DNA of 31,558 nt from CALKUP01 sp964492735 (GTDB lineage Bacteria; Patescibacteriota; Patescibacteriia; UBA9570; XYC2-FULL-38-9), in contig CAZBLE010000011.1 of NCBI GenBank assembly GCA_964492735.1, positions 1 to 31,558 of the forward strand, read 5' to 3'. This document shows positions 22,491 to 30,313 of this stretch, one piece after another (within the stretch, counting starts at the first letter, position 1; each line of letters begins with the position of its first letter). A program made the position numbers and the translations under genes. The notes beneath the pieces are model-generated. The model did not search any database and was not told the origin of the DNA. It saw only the letters and a list, made by a program, of their open reading frames with translations.

Positions 22491-24471
22491 AAAATCGCGT
22501 TTTCATTTTTGGCAAACCATGAGTCGACCAAAAAAAATTCTTTTGAGCATTGTGTTGTTTGTTGGTATTGTTGTTGCCGTGTTGCTACTTTGGGGTCTTG
22601 TGAATTTCCGAGCAGCTCAAGCGGTCATGACGGAAGCGCTTGATGGAAAGGCGAGTCTCGAGTCTGCACAAGAGGCAATTCAAAATCAAGAGTTTGATAC
22701 CGCTGAAAAAGAGCTCGGGGAAGCCTATGATCATTTCACAACGTCGCATGATAAGCTTCAGCGTTTTATGGTCTATAAATATATTCCTGGCGTGCGGCCT
22801 CAGATTCAAGCGGCTGATCAAATGCTTATTGCTGCAAGTAACCTGTCATCTGGTTTGAAAAAAGTTGCGGTTCTTGGCGGTGAAGTAAATGCTGTACTCA
22901 CACAAAATGGAAAAGATACATCTATTTCTGACATTAGCTCTGAAGATAAAGGGAAGATCTTACAAGTGCTTGCAGAGTCAAATGTTGATTTGCAATCAGT
23001 GCGTTCTGATATTCAAATCGCTGTTTTGGCAATCGAAAACATTCCAGAAAAAGGTTTAGCAGGTCCAGTGCGTAGTGCTGTCAATCCAGTGAAAGAGCAA
23101 CTTCCGTTATTAGAAAGTGTTGTAACGCAAGCTATCCCGCTCGCGCAATCACTCCCTTCAATTTTAGGATACCCACAAGAGAAAAAATATCTTTTCTTGT
23201 TGCAAAATAATAATGAGCTCAGACCGACTGGTGGATTTATTGGTACCTACGGAGTGTTAAGTGTAAAGAACGGGGATATTCAAAATTTTTTTACAGACAA
23301 TATTTATAATCTTGATAACCCAGCTCGCGACGCTGTTACTGCGCCTGCTCCAGGGCCGATTGCACATTGGACAACAACACAAAATGATCTGATGCGTAAC
23401 ATTAACTGGGATCCACATTTTCCAGCAACTGCCGCCAAAGCTCAAGAGCGATACAATGAAGAAGCGGTATTGCTTCCAATTCCGGACCAACAAGATTTTG
23501 ATGGCGTGATTGCAGTGACTCCTGATTTTATCGCGTCATTGTTGTCACTAACCGGTCCAATTACCGTTGAAGGGGCTGCGTTTAATAACAACAATTTAAC
23601 CGATCAGTTACAGTTTAAAACTGAGTTTAATTACGAAGGTGAAGGAAAAACCGATGCGACTCGTAAAGAGATTATCGGAAAACTTGCAAGTTCACTCATT
23701 GATCAACTCTTCGGTTTACCACAATCAAAATTTCCACAGATATGGACAGTATTTCGTCAGAATGTCGACCAAAAGCAAATTTTACTGTATTCGGATGATC
23801 CAGCAACACAGCGCCTAATTGTCGAAGAAAATTGGGCAGGAGAAGTGAAGTCGTATGATTCAGATTATCTGATGGTTATTGATGCAAACTTAGCTGCATT
23901 AAAAACAGATAAGGTAATGGAGCGTACACTGAACTATTCAGTTTCTAAAGAAGGCGGTGATTATTATGGTACTGCTGAAATGAAGTATGTATTTAATGGA
24001 AAGCCTGATCGATTTTTCATTGCAGATCGCTATCGCACTCATACCCGTTTCTATTTACCAGAAGGCGCGCAACTGGTTGAAAATGACGGCTTTCTGACAA
24101 ATGATCATTATTTTGGAGGGAAGCATGCAGAGGCAGAAGTCAGTACACAAACTGTCGAGCAAGCAGATGGAACAACCTCTACATATACTGTTGTTGAGGG
24201 ATTCTTCTCTGTTGAAGCAAAAGACAAAACCGGAACAATCAAATTAAAGTATAAATTACCAGAAAGTGTTGTATCAGATATCAAGCGTGATGAATACCAC
24301 TTATTAGTACAAAAACAGGCTGGCACACGCGCTCACGGCTTCACAATGCGCTATGATATTGGTAAAAAGGTTGGCTCTGTAACAGCCATTGACATGGACG
24401 CAAAAATTGAGGATAATGCAGCTTCGGTGACTGGAAACCTTCTTGTTGACCGACTGATTAGTATTCAATAA
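22465..24471 (+). CDS. DUF4012 domain membrane-anchored protein
   Basis: The 668-aa protein has a basic cytoplasmic N-terminus, one membrane helix (about residues 25-47), an Ala/Glu/Gln-rich helical region (about 50-230) and the DUF4012 signature YLFLLQNNNELRPTGGFIGT (about 240-259) followed by a large outside domain. DUF4012 proteins are common in CPR bacteria and Gram-positives, near polysaccharide genes, and have no firmly assigned function. The 26-nt overlap with the GT2 gene, and the MreB paralog starting 5 nt after its stop, place it in the same transcript. Its topology would let it act on glycans or wall polymers outside the membrane (inference). ATG 22519 is an alternative start that shortens the cytoplasmic tail. 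Confidence 0.85.
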   Translation: MTNLLQNHKKSRFHFWQTMSRPKKILLSIVLFVGIVVAVLLLWGLVNFRAAQAVMTEALDGKASLESAQEAIQNQEFDTAEKELGEAYDHFTTSHDKLQRFMVYKYIPGVRPQIQAADQMLIAASNLSSGLKKVAVLGGEVNAVLTQNGKDTSISDISSEDKGKILQVLAESNVDLQSVRSDIQIAVLAIENIPEKGLAGPVRSAVNPVKEQLPLLESVVTQAIPLAQSLPSILGYPQEKKYLFLLQNNNELRPTGGFIGTYGVLSVKNGDIQNFFTDNIYNLDNPARDAVTAPAPGPIAHWTTTQNDLMRNINWDPHFPATAAKAQERYNEEAVLLPIPDQQDFDGVIAVTPDFIASLLSLTGPITVEGAAFNNNNLTDQLQFKTEFNYEGEGKTDATRKEIIGKLASSLIDQLFGLPQSKFPQIWTVFRQNVDQKQILLYSDDPATQRLIVEENWAGEVKSYDSDYLMVIDANLAALKTDKVMERTLNYSVSKEGGDYYGTAEMKYVFNGKPDRFFIADRYRTHTRFYLPEGAQLVENDGFLTNDHYFGGKHAEAEVSTQTVEQADGTTSTYTVVEGFFSVEAKDKTGTIKLKYKLPESVVSDIKRDEYHLLVQKQAGTRAHGFTMRYDIGKKVGSVTAIDMDAKIEDNAASVTGNLLVDRLISIQ

Positions 24472-24476
24472 AACCG

Positions 24477-25484
24477 GTGCTTTCAAAGAAAATTGCAATT
24501 GATTTAGGAACAGCAAATACATTGGTATTTGTTCCAAAAAAAGGAATCGTGGTCAATGAACCATCTGTTGTTGCTATTTCATTGAAAGATCGAAAAGTGC
24601 TTGCTGTAGGGAATGAGGCGAAACAGATGCTAGGACGCACTCCAGATACGATTGTTGCACAAAAGCCGCTCAAAGATGGTGTTATTGCAGATTACAGAAC
24701 AACTGAGTCGATGTTGCGGTATTTTATTAACAAAGCATTAGGCGGTGTTCGTTTGTTTGCGCCAGAAGTGATGATTGCTGTCCCGGCTGGAATTACCTCA
24801 ACAGAACGTCGTGCTGTGATTGATGCGACTCTTCAAGCTGGAGCAAAAGCGGCCTATATCATCAAACAGCCGATTGCATCAGCCATTGGGGCTGGTATTC
24901 CAATTGGTTCTGCGAGTGGTCACATGATTATTGAAATTGGTGGTGGTACTTCAGAAATTGCCGTTATCTCACTTGGTGGTATTGTTGCAAATACATCTGT
25001 CCGTATTGGGGGAACAAAATTTGATGCTGCGATTATGGAATACGTTCGTCGTAAACATAATCTTGCGATTGGCGAGCGTACATCTGAAGAGCTGAAGATT
25101 AGTATTGGATCCGCACTGCCACTGGCAAAGCCACTCTCAATGGATGTGCGTGGACGTGATGTGATTACAGGTCTTCCACGAACCATTAGTGTTACATCTG
25201 ATGATATTACAGAGGCGATTCAAACAGAGCTCCATGATTTAATTGATGCGGTAAAATCTGTCTTGCAAGAAACACCACCGGAACTGGCTGCAGATGTGAT
25301 TGAAAAAGGTATGGTGCTATCTGGTGGATCTGGGCAGTTGCGTAATTTAGATGAATTATTGTCACGCGCGACAGATGTTCCAACGTATGTCGCAGAAGAT
25401 TCTTTATTAAACGTTGTGCGGGGCACAGGAATTGCTCTTGAAAATCTTGAGTCATACAAGCGCTCGATCATGGAAAATCGATAG
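24477..25484 (+). CDS. mreB: MreB-like actin homolog, paralog with substituted active-site acids
   Basis: The 335-aa protein is full length for MreB. Phosphate-1 motif IDLGTANTLV (8-17), NEPSVVA, phosphate-2 motif IIEIGGGTSEIAV (151-163) and adenosine motif MVLSGGSGQLRNLD are present. Two positions differ from canonical MreB. The Glu of the conserved EP motif is Gln (Q131 in IKQPIASAIG), and the Asp of DIGGGT is Glu (E153). Both belong to the ATP/Mg site, so ATP hydrolysis may be slow or lost while nucleotide binding and filament formation could remain. The start is GTG 24477, 5 nt after the DUF4012 stop. It lies inside a glycosyltransferase operon, apart from the canonical mreB-mreC at 30314, and may position envelope-glycan synthesis. 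Confidence 0.9.
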   Translation: MLSKKIAIDLGTANTLVFVPKKGIVVNEPSVVAISLKDRKVLAVGNEAKQMLGRTPDTIVAQKPLKDGVIADYRTTESMLRYFINKALGGVRLFAPEVMIAVPAGITSTERRAVIDATLQAGAKAAYIIKQPIASAIGAGIPIGSASGHMIIEIGGGTSEIAVISLGGIVANTSVRIGGTKFDAAIMEYVRRKHNLAIGERTSEELKISIGSALPLAKPLSMDVRGRDVITGLPRTISVTSDDITEAIQTELHDLIDAVKSVLQETPPELAADVIEKGMVLSGGSGQLRNLDELLSRATDVPTYVAEDSLLNVVRGTGIALENLESYKRSIMENR

Positions 25485-25500
25485 AGTAGCGTCTGCCTAT

Positions 25501-26616
25501 ATGATTATTGGAATTGATGCGTCACGCGCGAATACTGACCACAGAACTGGCACGGAATGGTATAGTTGGCACGTTATTCAAGAGCTAAAAAATATCATCC
25601 CAAGTGAACATACAGTGCGATTGTATGTGAAAGAGCCATTAAAAGAAGATCTTTTGCCATTACCGCAGAATTGGGAAGTGCATGTATTAGCATGGCCGCC
25701 AAAATTATTTTGGACGCAAATTCGCTTGTCTATTGAAATGCTGTTGCATCGACCGGATGTGTTGTATGTTCCGGCGCACACGATCCCCGTTGTCTCGCCA
25801 AAAAATACTGTTACGGTGATTCATGATGTTGGTTTTTTTTCGCACCCAGAACTGTATGGCAAGTCAGAGCTACGATATCACCGATTTTCTTTTCATCTCG
25901 CGATAAAAAAAGCTCGTCAGATTATTACGATCTCAGATTTTTCACTGCAAGAAATTTTGAAGATCGCGCCACAGGTAAAAAATCGATTGCGTAAAATCTA
26001 TAATGGTTTGCATGTTCGAAACAACCAGCCAGATGATACGATTCTCGATCGCTATAACTTACGGGATAAAAAAATTATTCTCACCATTAGCCGCGTTGAA
26101 GAGAAAAAAAATTCTCGCCGGTTAGTTGAGGCGTTTGCGGAATATACAAAGACAGGGGACACCTCGGCTGTATTAGTGTTTGCGGGAGGACTTGGTTTTG
26201 GAGCGGAAAGCATTCAAGAGTTTATTGCTGCAGAAGGTCTTCAAGAACGGGTTATTTTTACAGGGTATATTTCCGATTCAGAAATTGTTTCATTGCTGAT
26301 GAGCGCGCAGGTGTTTGCATTCCCTTCTTTATATGAAGGATTTGGTATGCCAATTTTAGAGGCGATGTATTATTCGGTTCCGGTTATTTGTTCGGACATC
26401 CAACCACTGCGTGAAATCGCTGGCGATGCCGCAATATTTTTTGACCCTTATAGTACCGCAGCAATAGCACAGGCGTTTACTCATGTTATTGATGCGCCTG
26501 ACGGACCACACACCTTTGCCGCTCAGATTGAAGCTGGAAGAAAACGTGCTCAAGAATTTTCTTGGAGTGAAACTGCGCTGCAAACATGGGATAGTATTCA
26601 GCAGGGTATTCTATGA
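25501..26616 (+). CDS. GT4-family glycosyltransferase
   Basis: The 371-aa GT-B enzyme starts IGIDASRANTDHRTGTEWYS (GT4 acceptor loop). It has VIHDVGFFSHPELY, LTISRVEEKKNSRRLVEAFA at the domain junction, and the EX7E motif EGFGMPILE followed by SVPVICSD. ATG 25501 is preferred, because the longer frame from 25414 would overlap mreB by about 70 nt and adds residues without family resemblance. The stop overlaps the next ATG (26613-26616). It is the last glycosyltransferase of the second block. Confidence 0.88.
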   Translation: MIIGIDASRANTDHRTGTEWYSWHVIQELKNIIPSEHTVRLYVKEPLKEDLLPLPQNWEVHVLAWPPKLFWTQIRLSIEMLLHRPDVLYVPAHTIPVVSPKNTVTVIHDVGFFSHPELYGKSELRYHRFSFHLAIKKARQIITISDFSLQEILKIAPQVKNRLRKIYNGLHVRNNQPDDTILDRYNLRDKKIILTISRVEEKKNSRRLVEAFAEYTKTGDTSAVLVFAGGLGFGAESIQEFIAAEGLQERVIFTGYISDSEIVSLLMSAQVFAFPSLYEGFGMPILEAMYYSVPVICSDIQPLREIAGDAAIFFDPYSTAAIAQAFTHVIDAPDGPHTFAAQIEAGRKRAQEFSWSETALQTWDSIQQGIL

Positions 26617-27353
26617 TTATTGGAAGTCTAGACACACAAGATCTCGCGCCGCAATTTGTTACATTGTTTGAACAATTATCTAGGCGTTCGACTGCGCCAA
26701 CAGTAATTGTTGAGGCGCCTCATGGTCAGTATCAAACCGCAGCGTTAGCACTCGCTGGCGTGTGTATACAAGAGTCAGATATCACCACAGTAGTGAATGA
26801 CCCACGTGTTTTAATTATTGCCCCAGATTCAGAAAATCCGCTGGTGATACTAGAACACGTGAAGCGCATTCAGCAACATTTTCGTTATAAAACAATCAAC
26901 AATGCAGGATTGGTTGTTGTCATCCCAGATGCTACTCAATTGTCACTTGCAGTGCAAAATGCGCTACTAAAAACAACTGAAGAGCTGCAATTTCCACATC
27001 ATATTCTCTTCGGCGTTCAACATGCTGACCAGTTGTTGCAGACCATTCAGTCTCGCTCACAGACAATCAATCTTTCTATGGAAGAAGGTGTTGTAAATCC
27101 TGAGATTGCTGATTTTTGGAATATGTTTTTAGCCGCTGATGTAACTGCTCGCCATGCAATGATTGAGACGCATTTTTCAAAAAAAACAAAAAAAGGGCAA
27201 GCGCAAAGAGATCAGTTAGAGGCCTATATTATCGGTATGCAGCAACTTCACGAAACATACCCAGAAGTTGATTTACGTAAAATTGAATATTTCCGAAAAA
27301 TTTGTCATACTGTCAATAGTCAAATGATTCTCGATTCATTTTTATTTTTATGA
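26613..27353 (+). CDS. holB: DNA polymerase III delta'-like clamp-loader protein
   Basis: The 246-aa protein resembles the AAA+ part of HolB/DnaX proteins. The strand-helix VVVIPDATQLSLAVQNALLK with TTEELQFPHHILFGVQ corresponds to the canonical 'A..A.NALLKTLEEPP....F...' region, followed by LLQTIQSRSQTI in place of the usual IRSRC element. The P-loop is degenerate (APHGQYQT where GxxGxGKT is expected), as allowed for delta', which does not hydrolyse ATP. It is shorter than E. coli delta' (334 aa). It overlaps both neighbours by 4 nt. Similarity is modest, so the symbol is tentative. Confidence 0.65.
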   Translation: MIIGSLDTQDLAPQFVTLFEQLSRRSTAPTVIVEAPHGQYQTAALALAGVCIQESDITTVVNDPRVLIIAPDSENPLVILEHVKRIQQHFRYKTINNAGLVVVIPDATQLSLAVQNALLKTTEELQFPHHILFGVQHADQLLQTIQSRSQTINLSMEEGVVNPEIADFWNMFLAADVTARHAMIETHFSKKTKKGQAQRDQLEAYIIGMQQLHETYPEVDLRKIEYFRKICHTVNSQMILDSFLFL

Positions 27354-28540
27354 ACACATATCAGTTTTCACGTGCGACAGTATTTTCTATTGGGTTATTC
27401 GCATTACTGCTCATGGGGCAGAGTTGTGGGGGAGGCTCAAGTCAAGATACTACATCAGGTGGTGTCTATTTTTCTGATGACCTTGCTGAAACATGGTTGC
27501 CAAAACTGTTTGTTTCTCAAGACCAAAAAGGCACTGTAACCATCGCGCCAACAAATGTCGTAAAAATGCGCATGGACCAAAAAGATCGGAATGTGATCTA
27601 CATTACAACAGCACAAAATGGTGTCTATAAAACATTCACAAATGGTGAACAGTGGGTTCAGACAGGAATTGCAACAGGACTCGTGCGCGATCTTCAGATT
27701 CATCCACTGAATTCAGAGATTCTCTATATTACATATGGAACAAGTATTTTAAAATCTGCCGATGCAGGTGCAACCTGGAATGTGATTTATCGTGACGTGG
27801 CAGGAGGCGAGCCGACACGTATCGCTATTGATTGGTTTAATCCGCAGCGCTTGATTATTGGGACAACACTCGGTCAAATTTTAATCTCAGAAGATGAAGG
27901 TGTGAATTGGAATTCATATCTTGATATTGATGGTCCAGTGACTGATTTATTAATGTCGCCAACAGATAGTCGCTTACTATACATTACAGAACTCGATCGC
28001 AATATATATCGATCAGAGGATGGTGGGTATGTTTGGAAAAACATGGTTTCACGAACATACAAACCTGATGAAACTGATCCGGCCTTAATAAAAGAACAAC
28101 AAGACTGGGATTTATTTATCAATACAAACCCTGGTTTTTTCCAAGTGAAAAGCATTGTGTTTGATGTCAATGATTCAGAGAAAATATATGCAACTACAAG
28201 TGAGGGATTATACTTGTCTCTCGATCGCACAAAGACATGGAATCGTGTAGATACGCTTATTGCAAAAGCTGCAGAGCAAAATTCACGGATTCGTGCAGTC
28301 ACAACAATTCCTGGTGCTCCACAGCTCTTATTATTTGCTGTAGGGAGTAAGATTCATAAGTCAGAGGACTATGGCGCGACATGGAAAACAATTGATAATT
28401 TTGCATCAACTGGAATTATCACTTCGCTTATCCCAGAGTACTTAACCCCAGAAGACCCTGAAAGTAACATTATATTTGCTGGGACAGAAAATCCACCGAA
28501 ACCAAAACGCACATTTTTTCAAATTGTACCAACTCAATAA
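27350..28540 (+). CDS. Asp-box (BNR/Ycf48-like) beta-propeller lipoprotein
   Basis: The 396-aa protein has a hydrophobic signal segment (about residues 9-22) and a cysteine (C26) followed by GGGSS. This is consistent with a lipoprotein, although the lipobox (MGQSC) is weak. About six to seven S-x-D-x-G-x-T-W Asp-box-like motifs follow: SDDLAETW, KSADAGATW, SEDEGVNW, RSEDGGYVW, SLDRTKTW and KSEDYGATW. These mark sialidase/VPS10/Ycf48-type propeller blades. No sialidase catalytic residues are evident, so a binding or scaffold role outside the membrane is likelier than enzymatic activity. It overlaps holB by 4 nt (ATGA) and precedes frr. Confidence 0.75.
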   Translation: MNTYQFSRATVFSIGLFALLLMGQSCGGGSSQDTTSGGVYFSDDLAETWLPKLFVSQDQKGTVTIAPTNVVKMRMDQKDRNVIYITTAQNGVYKTFTNGEQWVQTGIATGLVRDLQIHPLNSEILYITYGTSILKSADAGATWNVIYRDVAGGEPTRIAIDWFNPQRLIIGTTLGQILISEDEGVNWNSYLDIDGPVTDLLMSPTDSRLLYITELDRNIYRSEDGGYVWKNMVSRTYKPDETDPALIKEQQDWDLFINTNPGFFQVKSIVFDVNDSEKIYATTSEGLYLSLDRTKTWNRVDTLIAKAAEQNSRIRAVTTIPGAPQLLLFAVGSKIHKSEDYGATWKTIDNFASTGIITSLIPEYLTPEDPESNIIFAGTENPPKPKRTFFQIVPTQ

Positions 28541-28547
28541 TTACTAT
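28518..28547 (+). promoter_or_regulatory. Possible frr promoter, near-leaderless
   Basis: TTCAAA (28518-28523), an 18-bp spacer and TACTAT (28542-28547) end 9 nt before ATG 28557. The -35 is weak; the spacing matches the promoters at 21610 and 30276. Confidence 0.35.
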
Positions 28548-28556
28548 TCTTCACGT

Positions 28557-29096
28557 ATGGAAAATCCTCAATTTACAGAAATTATCACACACCTTGAAGC
28601 TGAGCTACGAGGGATTCGAACAAACCGCGCAAATCCTTCAATGGTTGAAAATATTACGGTGATGGCTTATGGCAATCCAATGAAGCTTTTGGAACTTGCA
28701 AGTATCTCAACTCCTGAGCCACAGCAAATTGTCATTCAGCCATGGGATCAATCTTTGGTGCAGGCGATTGAGTCAGCAGTTGCTGCAGATGAAAAGTTAC
28801 AAGCAAGTCCAGCAGTTGACGGTCAGTTGATTCGTATCTCACTTCCACCACTTACAGAAGAGCGTCGCAGAGACCTTGTGAAGCTTGTAGGCACGATTAC
28901 AGAGCAATCTCGTGTGCAAGTGCGAAAAGTACGTGAACAGTTACTCAAAGACGCAAAGGCAAGTGAAAAGTCTGGAGAGATTTCTGAGGATGAATATTTT
29001 CGTATTGAAAAGGATGTTCAATCTCAGGTTGATGCCGCAAACCAACAAATCGAACAGCATGCAGCCGCAAAAGAAAAAGAATTAATGACTGTGTAA
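28557..29096 (+). CDS. frr: Ribosome recycling factor
   Basis: The 179-aa protein has RRF signatures: LRGIRTNRANPSMVENITV, YGNPMKLLELASISTPEPQQ, IVIQPWDQSLVQAIESAV, and RISLPPLTEERRRDLVKLVG, then the long helix rich in Arg, Lys and Glu. RRF splits post-termination ribosomes with EF-G. ATG 28557 follows the upstream stop by 16 nt. The longer frame from 28476 overlaps the propeller gene and would prepend unrelated residues. Length is normal (E. coli 185 aa). Confidence 0.96.
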   Translation: MENPQFTEIITHLEAELRGIRTNRANPSMVENITVMAYGNPMKLLELASISTPEPQQIVIQPWDQSLVQAIESAVAADEKLQASPAVDGQLIRISLPPLTEERRRDLVKLVGTITEQSRVQVRKVREQLLKDAKASEKSGEISEDEYFRIEKDVQSQVDAANQQIEQHAAAKEKELMTV

Positions 29097-29100
29097 TTGT

Positions 29101-30237
29101 ATGCTCGATACACTTCTTACCATTGTGCTGTTTATTCTTGTACTTGGAGTTCTTGTATGTATCCATGAATTTGGTCACTTTATTGCCGCAAAATGGTCAG
29201 GTGTGCGAGTTGATGAATTTGGATTTGGCTTTCCTCCGCGCATGCTCGGCGTGACATGGCGTGGGACGTTGTATTCTATTAATGTTGTACCGTTAGGCGG
29301 TTTTGTTCGAATTAAAGGCATTGCTGGTGAGGAAATTGAAGAGGTTGATCCGAATAAGCACGAATCAAAAAAGCATCGTTTACACGACGCTGATAGTTTT
29401 GCGATTCAACCATTCATGAAAAAACTCCTCATTCTTTTTGCAGGGATTGGAATGAATGTATTACTTGCGTGGTTGTTGTTTTCTGCTGCGTTTGCAATTG
29501 GAGTAAAGACACCCGTGGGCACAGCAGGGGCTGTATCAGGCGGTGTTTCAGAAGTCGTTATTACAACTGTTCGTCCTGAAACTCCAGCTGCTCGAGCTGG
29601 TTTAAAAACTGGTGATGTGCTTTTAAAGCGTAATGATAGCGCGATTGATACTGTCCAAGACGTGCAAGGATTCACTGAATCAGATCTTTCTATCCCGCTA
29701 AATCTAGAAGTGCGTACAAACAATGAATTAAAGACTATTTCTATCGCTCCAGAAAAAATTACACTTGATTCTGGCGATGGTTATATTGGAATCGGGGTTG
29801 GGCTTGCGGCTATTCAAACGATTCAATACCCACCACATCTCGCACTATGGAATGGTGCGGTAGAGACAGGGAAGAGTATCGCGGCAATTTTCATCGGCTT
29901 TGGAGAAATTGTGACCCGTTTATTTACAAATGAATCTGTGACACAAGATCTCGCAGGTCCCGTTGGTATTGCAAAAATTACACGCGGAGCAGCTGATCTA
30001 GGACTTTCAAGTCTTCTGCAGTTTATGGCGTTATTGTCGGCAAACTTAGCAGTATTTAATCTTTTGCCAATCCCAGCGCTGGATGGTGGTCGGATTGCTT
30101 TCACTGTTCTCACAAAGGTGCGTCGTAAGCCAGTAGGCGAAAAAACAGAGACGATTATTCATAGTATTGGCTTCGTGCTCTTGATGCTCTTGGTTATAGC
30201 AGTGACCTTTCAAGACATCGTCAAGATTGTTCGTTAA
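29101..30237 (+). CDS. rseP: Site-2 intramembrane metalloprotease RseP
   Basis: The 378-aa membrane protease of family M50B has zinc-binding HEFGH (H22-H26) in the first helix, followed by DEFGFGFPPR. A PDZ domain lies at about residues 140-225 (TPAARAGLKTGDVLLKRND), and the third zinc ligand is in the LDG motif (L327-G329, PIPALDGGR). Family members cut membrane-anchored anti-sigma factors or leftover signal peptides within the bilayer. It begins 4 nt after frr. Only one PDZ is seen; E. coli RseP has two. No anti-sigma gene is in this window. Confidence 0.95.
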   Translation: MLDTLLTIVLFILVLGVLVCIHEFGHFIAAKWSGVRVDEFGFGFPPRMLGVTWRGTLYSINVVPLGGFVRIKGIAGEEIEEVDPNKHESKKHRLHDADSFAIQPFMKKLLILFAGIGMNVLLAWLLFSAAFAIGVKTPVGTAGAVSGGVSEVVITTVRPETPAARAGLKTGDVLLKRNDSAIDTVQDVQGFTESDLSIPLNLEVRTNNELKTISIAPEKITLDSGDGYIGIGVGLAAIQTIQYPPHLALWNGAVETGKSIAAIFIGFGEIVTRLFTNESVTQDLAGPVGIAKITRGAADLGLSSLLQFMALLSANLAVFNLLPIPALDGGRIAFTVLTKVRRKPVGEKTETIIHSIGFVLLMLLVIAVTFQDIVKIVR

Positions 30238-30245
30238 AAGCCTCA

Positions 30246-30270
30246 TAATGAACACATTTTGTGTTCATTA
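30246..30270. terminator. Perfect 11-bp inverted repeat between rseP and mreB
   Basis: TAATGAACACA (30246-30256) is the exact reverse complement of TGTGTTCATTA (30260-30270), with a 3-nt loop. It starts 9 nt after the rseP stop and ends 6 bp before the mreB -35 box. No T tract follows, so it may be a weak terminator or an operator-like dyad. Confidence 0.4.
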
Positions 30271-30275
30271 GACGG

Positions 30276-30304
30276 TTGACGAATGGCTCAAAAAAACCTA
30301 TAGT
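30276..30304 (+). promoter_or_regulatory. mreB promoter, near-leaderless
   Basis: TTGACG (30276-30281), a 17-bp spacer and TATAGT (30299-30304) end 9 nt before ATG 30314, predicting a 5' UTR of only about 2-4 nt. Confidence 0.7.
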
Positions 30305-30313
30305 TCCCGAACT

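Noticed and set aside
25414..25500. Extended N-terminus of the GT4 at 25501
   Set aside because: It would overlap the conserved C-terminus of the MreB paralog by about 70 nt, and the added residues do not resemble GT4 proteins, whose family start (IIGIDASRA) coincides with ATG 25501.
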